A stretch of DNA of 8,187 bases from the NCBI GenBank assembly GCA_002427055.1, contig DIPA01000114.1:132116-140302 (forward strand). The letters are read 5' to 3'. The position numbers were made by a program, and so were the translations under genes. This DNA comes from Firmicutes bacterium UBA5500. Lineage in GTDB: Bacteria > Bacillota > UBA994 > UBA5500. Positions 6,439 to 8,187 of this stretch are shown in pieces. Every line of letters starts with the position of its first letter. Within the stretch, counting starts at the first letter, position 1. Under the pieces are notes generated by a model. That model was given only the letters and a program-made list of their open reading frames with translations. It did not search any database and had not been told where the DNA came from.

Positions 6439-7057
6439 AGCAATGCCTGAGATGTATATCACTGTGGCTCGCGCGGTACGTGTGCGTGTACCGGTTGGTT
6501 TGTGTCGTTTCTTCGCCTCAGTGAAAGAGATACATGATGAGGCCGAAGCTAAAGAGTTCATTGAAGCTGTGAGTAAGGAACTTGCCGATGCGAACCATCA
6601 TGCCTGGGCTTATCGTATTGGTTTTGGCGATCAATCTATTAGCCGGTCGAGTGATGCTGGGGAACCAGTGAATACGGCTGGGCCCCCAATGTTGCAGGCA
6701 ATTGAAGGTAGGGAGCTAACCAACGTAGTGGTCGTAGGTACGCGCTACTTTGGTGGAGTCAAATTAGGCGTCGGTGGACTAATCAGGGCTTACCGTGATA
6801 CTGCGGTTGCAGGTTTGGAGGCAGCAGGCATACGGAAGGAAATCATAATGATTCCGATAATCGTGCATAATGTTGATTATGCCTATTTAGGCGATGTACT
6901 ACGCGAGGTAGAAAGCTGCCGGGGTAGTATTGATACGCTGGACTATGGGGAACAGGTAGCAATAATGGCGAGTGTTCGCCCTTCCGACGTAGCAGCATTG
7001 CGAAATCGCGTTACGGATATTACTCGGGGTCAAGGGGAACTGGAGGTATTGCAATGA
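6428..7057 (+). CDS. YigZ/IMPACT (UPF0029) family protein
   Basis: 209 residues from ATG 6428, close to E. coli YigZ. The N-terminal IMPACT domain (about 15-125) has its hallmark HHAWAYRIG, SSDAGEPVNTAGPPML (74-89) and RYFGGVKLGVGGLIRAYRDT (107-124). A C-terminal ferredoxin-like domain of the DUF1949 type covers about 140-196. The eukaryotic relative IMPACT regulates the Gcn2 kinase, which does not exist in bacteria. The bacterial role is poorly known and probably involves binding nucleic acid, ribosome or another protein (inference from family). The first helix is less typical: where relatives have a KSRFIA motif, this protein has GLCRFFA (24-30). The start overlaps rarA by 11 bases and the stop overlaps mnmA by 4, so it is embedded in the operon. 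Family assignment is firm; function is unknown. Confidence 0.93.
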   Translation: MSNEAMPEMYITVARAVRVRVPVGLCRFFASVKEIHDEAEAKEFIEAVSKELADANHHAWAYRIGFGDQSISRSSDAGEPVNTAGPPMLQAIEGRELTNVVVVGTRYFGGVKLGVGGLIRAYRDTAVAGLEAAGIRKEIIMIPIIVHNVDYAYLGDVLREVESCRGSIDTLDYGEQVAIMASVRPSDVAALRNRVTDITRGQGELEVLQ

Positions 7058-8145
7058 CAACTGAGGGCACAGGCAAAGTTCTGGTTGCCATGAGTGGTGG
7101 TGTGGATAGTTCCGTGGCCGCTCTGCTTCTGCGGGAGCAGGGTTACGATGTTTACGGAGCTACCATGCGTCTATGGTCTTCGGAGATAGCCGATGCGGCA
7201 GCCGGCGGTTGTTGTTCACTATCAGCAGTCGAAGATGCACGTCGGGTAGCAGGTCTGTTTGGAATCCCGTTCTACGTACTCAATTTTCGTGAGGCTTTTC
7301 GAGCGCAAGTTGTGGATGAATTCATTGCAGAATATCGGGCGGGACGCACTCCCAACCCTTGTATTGCCTGCAACCGCTATATGAAATTTGATATGTTCTT
7401 GCAGAAGGCTTTGGCTTTGGGCTTTGACTATATCGCCACCGGTCATTACGCCAAGCGGCAGTTCGACGCGGAGCATAGTCGTTATTATCTGGAAATAGCT
7501 AGTGATGAGCAAAAAGACCAGACTTACGTGTTATATAATATCACTCAAGACCAGTTACCTCATATTTTGTTCCCTCTTGGAGATCTGCACAAGCCAGAAG
7601 TGCGCGAAATTGCGCGACGTAACCAGTTACCGACAGCTGAAAAGGCCGAAAGCCAGGAGATCTGCTTTATTCCTGATGATGATTATCGCCGCTTCCTGAC
7701 TGAAGAGGCAGGGCTGCAGAATCTGCCGGGAGATATCGTCACCTTGTCGGGGCAGGTTGTCGGTCATCATGCCGGTATACATAATTTTACTATTGGACAG
7801 CGCCGTGGTATCGGCTTAACCTACGCCGAACCACTGTATGTAATTGCCATTCGATCGGAACAGAATCAAGTGGTGGTCGGTACTAAGGATGAGGTCTGGT
7901 CACGGCGTCTTGTGGCCAATAATATCAACCTACTTTACTGGCCGCCTGCTGACGATGCTGGTTTGAGTGCCAAAATTAGGTACAGCGCCCGGCAGGTGCC
8001 TTGTAGCGTTGAGTTGCTGCCTGACCGACAAATGCGCGTCATTTTCGAGCACCCGGTGCGTGCCGCTACTCCAGGGCAAGCTGTTGTCATTTATTCCGGG
8101 CGCAAACTAGTGGGCGGCGGTACCATTCAAGACGTAGGTCAATAG
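7054..8145 (+). CDS. mnmA: tRNA-specific 2-thiouridylase MnmA
   Basis: It adds sulfur to C2 of wobble uridine 34 in tRNA-Lys, -Glu and -Gln after ATP-dependent adenylation of the base; this improves decoding. At 363 residues it is full length. Visible elements are the PP-loop SGGVDSS (14-20), a GGCCSL loop (51-56), NPCIACNRYMKF (101-112), ATGHYAKR (128-135), AESQEICFIPDDDYRRF (198-214, with Cys204) and TIGQRRGIG in the central domain, then the C-terminal beta-barrel. The cysteines form a C103-x2-C106 plus C204 set rather than the D-x2-C plus C set of E. coli and B. subtilis enzymes; this form has been linked to a [4Fe-4S] cluster. GGAGGT at 7042-7047 lies 6 bases before the ATG, which overlaps the previous stop as ATGA. 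No cysteine desulfurase gene is adjacent. A terminator hairpin follows, so it probably ends the operon. Confidence 0.97.
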   Translation: MTTEGTGKVLVAMSGGVDSSVAALLLREQGYDVYGATMRLWSSEIADAAAGGCCSLSAVEDARRVAGLFGIPFYVLNFREAFRAQVVDEFIAEYRAGRTPNPCIACNRYMKFDMFLQKALALGFDYIATGHYAKRQFDAEHSRYYLEIASDEQKDQTYVLYNITQDQLPHILFPLGDLHKPEVREIARRNQLPTAEKAESQEICFIPDDDYRRFLTEEAGLQNLPGDIVTLSGQVVGHHAGIHNFTIGQRRGIGLTYAEPLYVIAIRSEQNQVVVGTKDEVWSRRLVANNINLLYWPPADDAGLSAKIRYSARQVPCSVELLPDRQMRVIFEHPVRAATPGQAVVIYSGRKLVGGGTIQDVGQ

Positions 8146-8158
8146 CGACTAAATCTAG

Positions 8159-8187
8159 GGTCACAGCGAATCATGCCTGTGACCTTA
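8159..8187 (+). terminator. Probable intrinsic terminator after mnmA, cut by the window end
   Basis: An 8-base-pair perfect stem, GGTCACAG (8159-8166) with CTGTGACC (8177-8184), and a 10-base loop, starting 13 bases past the mnmA stop. Only TTA of the following tract is in the window, so the T-run cannot be confirmed. Confidence 0.65.

Noticed and set aside
7502..7699. A 65-codon plus-strand frame inside mnmA
   Set aside because: It is wholly contained in another frame of a clearly conserved gene, has low complexity and no ribosome binding site.

Overview
The window looks like a stretch of core chromosome from an anaerobic, moderate-GC Firmicute, most likely from Clostridia or Negativicutes. 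I judge this from gene order and protein style, not from any search. Pointers are: dtd followed by a metallo-beta-lactamase gene and aspS; rarA close upstream of mnmA; purine-rich Shine-Dalgarno sites; frequent TTG/GTG starts; an RseC-type protein; and an MnmA of the three-cysteine type expected in iron-sulfur-rich anaerobes. Every gene is on the plus strand. No mobile element, CRISPR array, phage gene or tRNA/rRNA gene is visible.

Left block (1-2792): the 3' part of dtd (D-aminoacyl-tRNA deacylase), a glyoxalase II-like metallo-beta-lactamase hydrolase, and aspS (aspartyl-tRNA synthetase). They are closely spaced and probably co-transcribed. dtd and aspS both serve the accuracy and supply of aminoacyl-tRNA.

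Middle (2793-3285): a 493-base gap without a convincing protein gene. It is not empty. It holds two good sigma-70-type promoters with extended -10 elements, a series of complementary segments predicting a compact multi-hairpin RNA, and a strong intrinsic terminator about 100 bases before the next gene. I read it as a non-coding RNA gene of about 230-320 nt, or a terminated leader of the next operon. In Bacillus subtilis a 6S RNA gene lies, as I recall, in the aspS-rarA neighbourhood, so 6S is a synteny-based candidate, but the fold seen here is not an obvious 6S hairpin. This is the most interesting part of the window.

Right block (3286-8145): rseC-like, trxA, ltaE-like threonine aldolase, rarA, a YigZ/IMPACT-family gene and mnmA. 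Gaps are at most 24 bases or the genes overlap (35, 11 and 4 bases), so this looks like one operon. It ends at a hairpin at the window edge. Themes are thiol redox (RseC-like, thioredoxin), amino-acid metabolism, replication-fork maintenance, a translation-linked protein and tRNA wobble thiolation. Apart from the RNA region this is ordinary housekeeping DNA; I see no evidence of a new multi-gene system.
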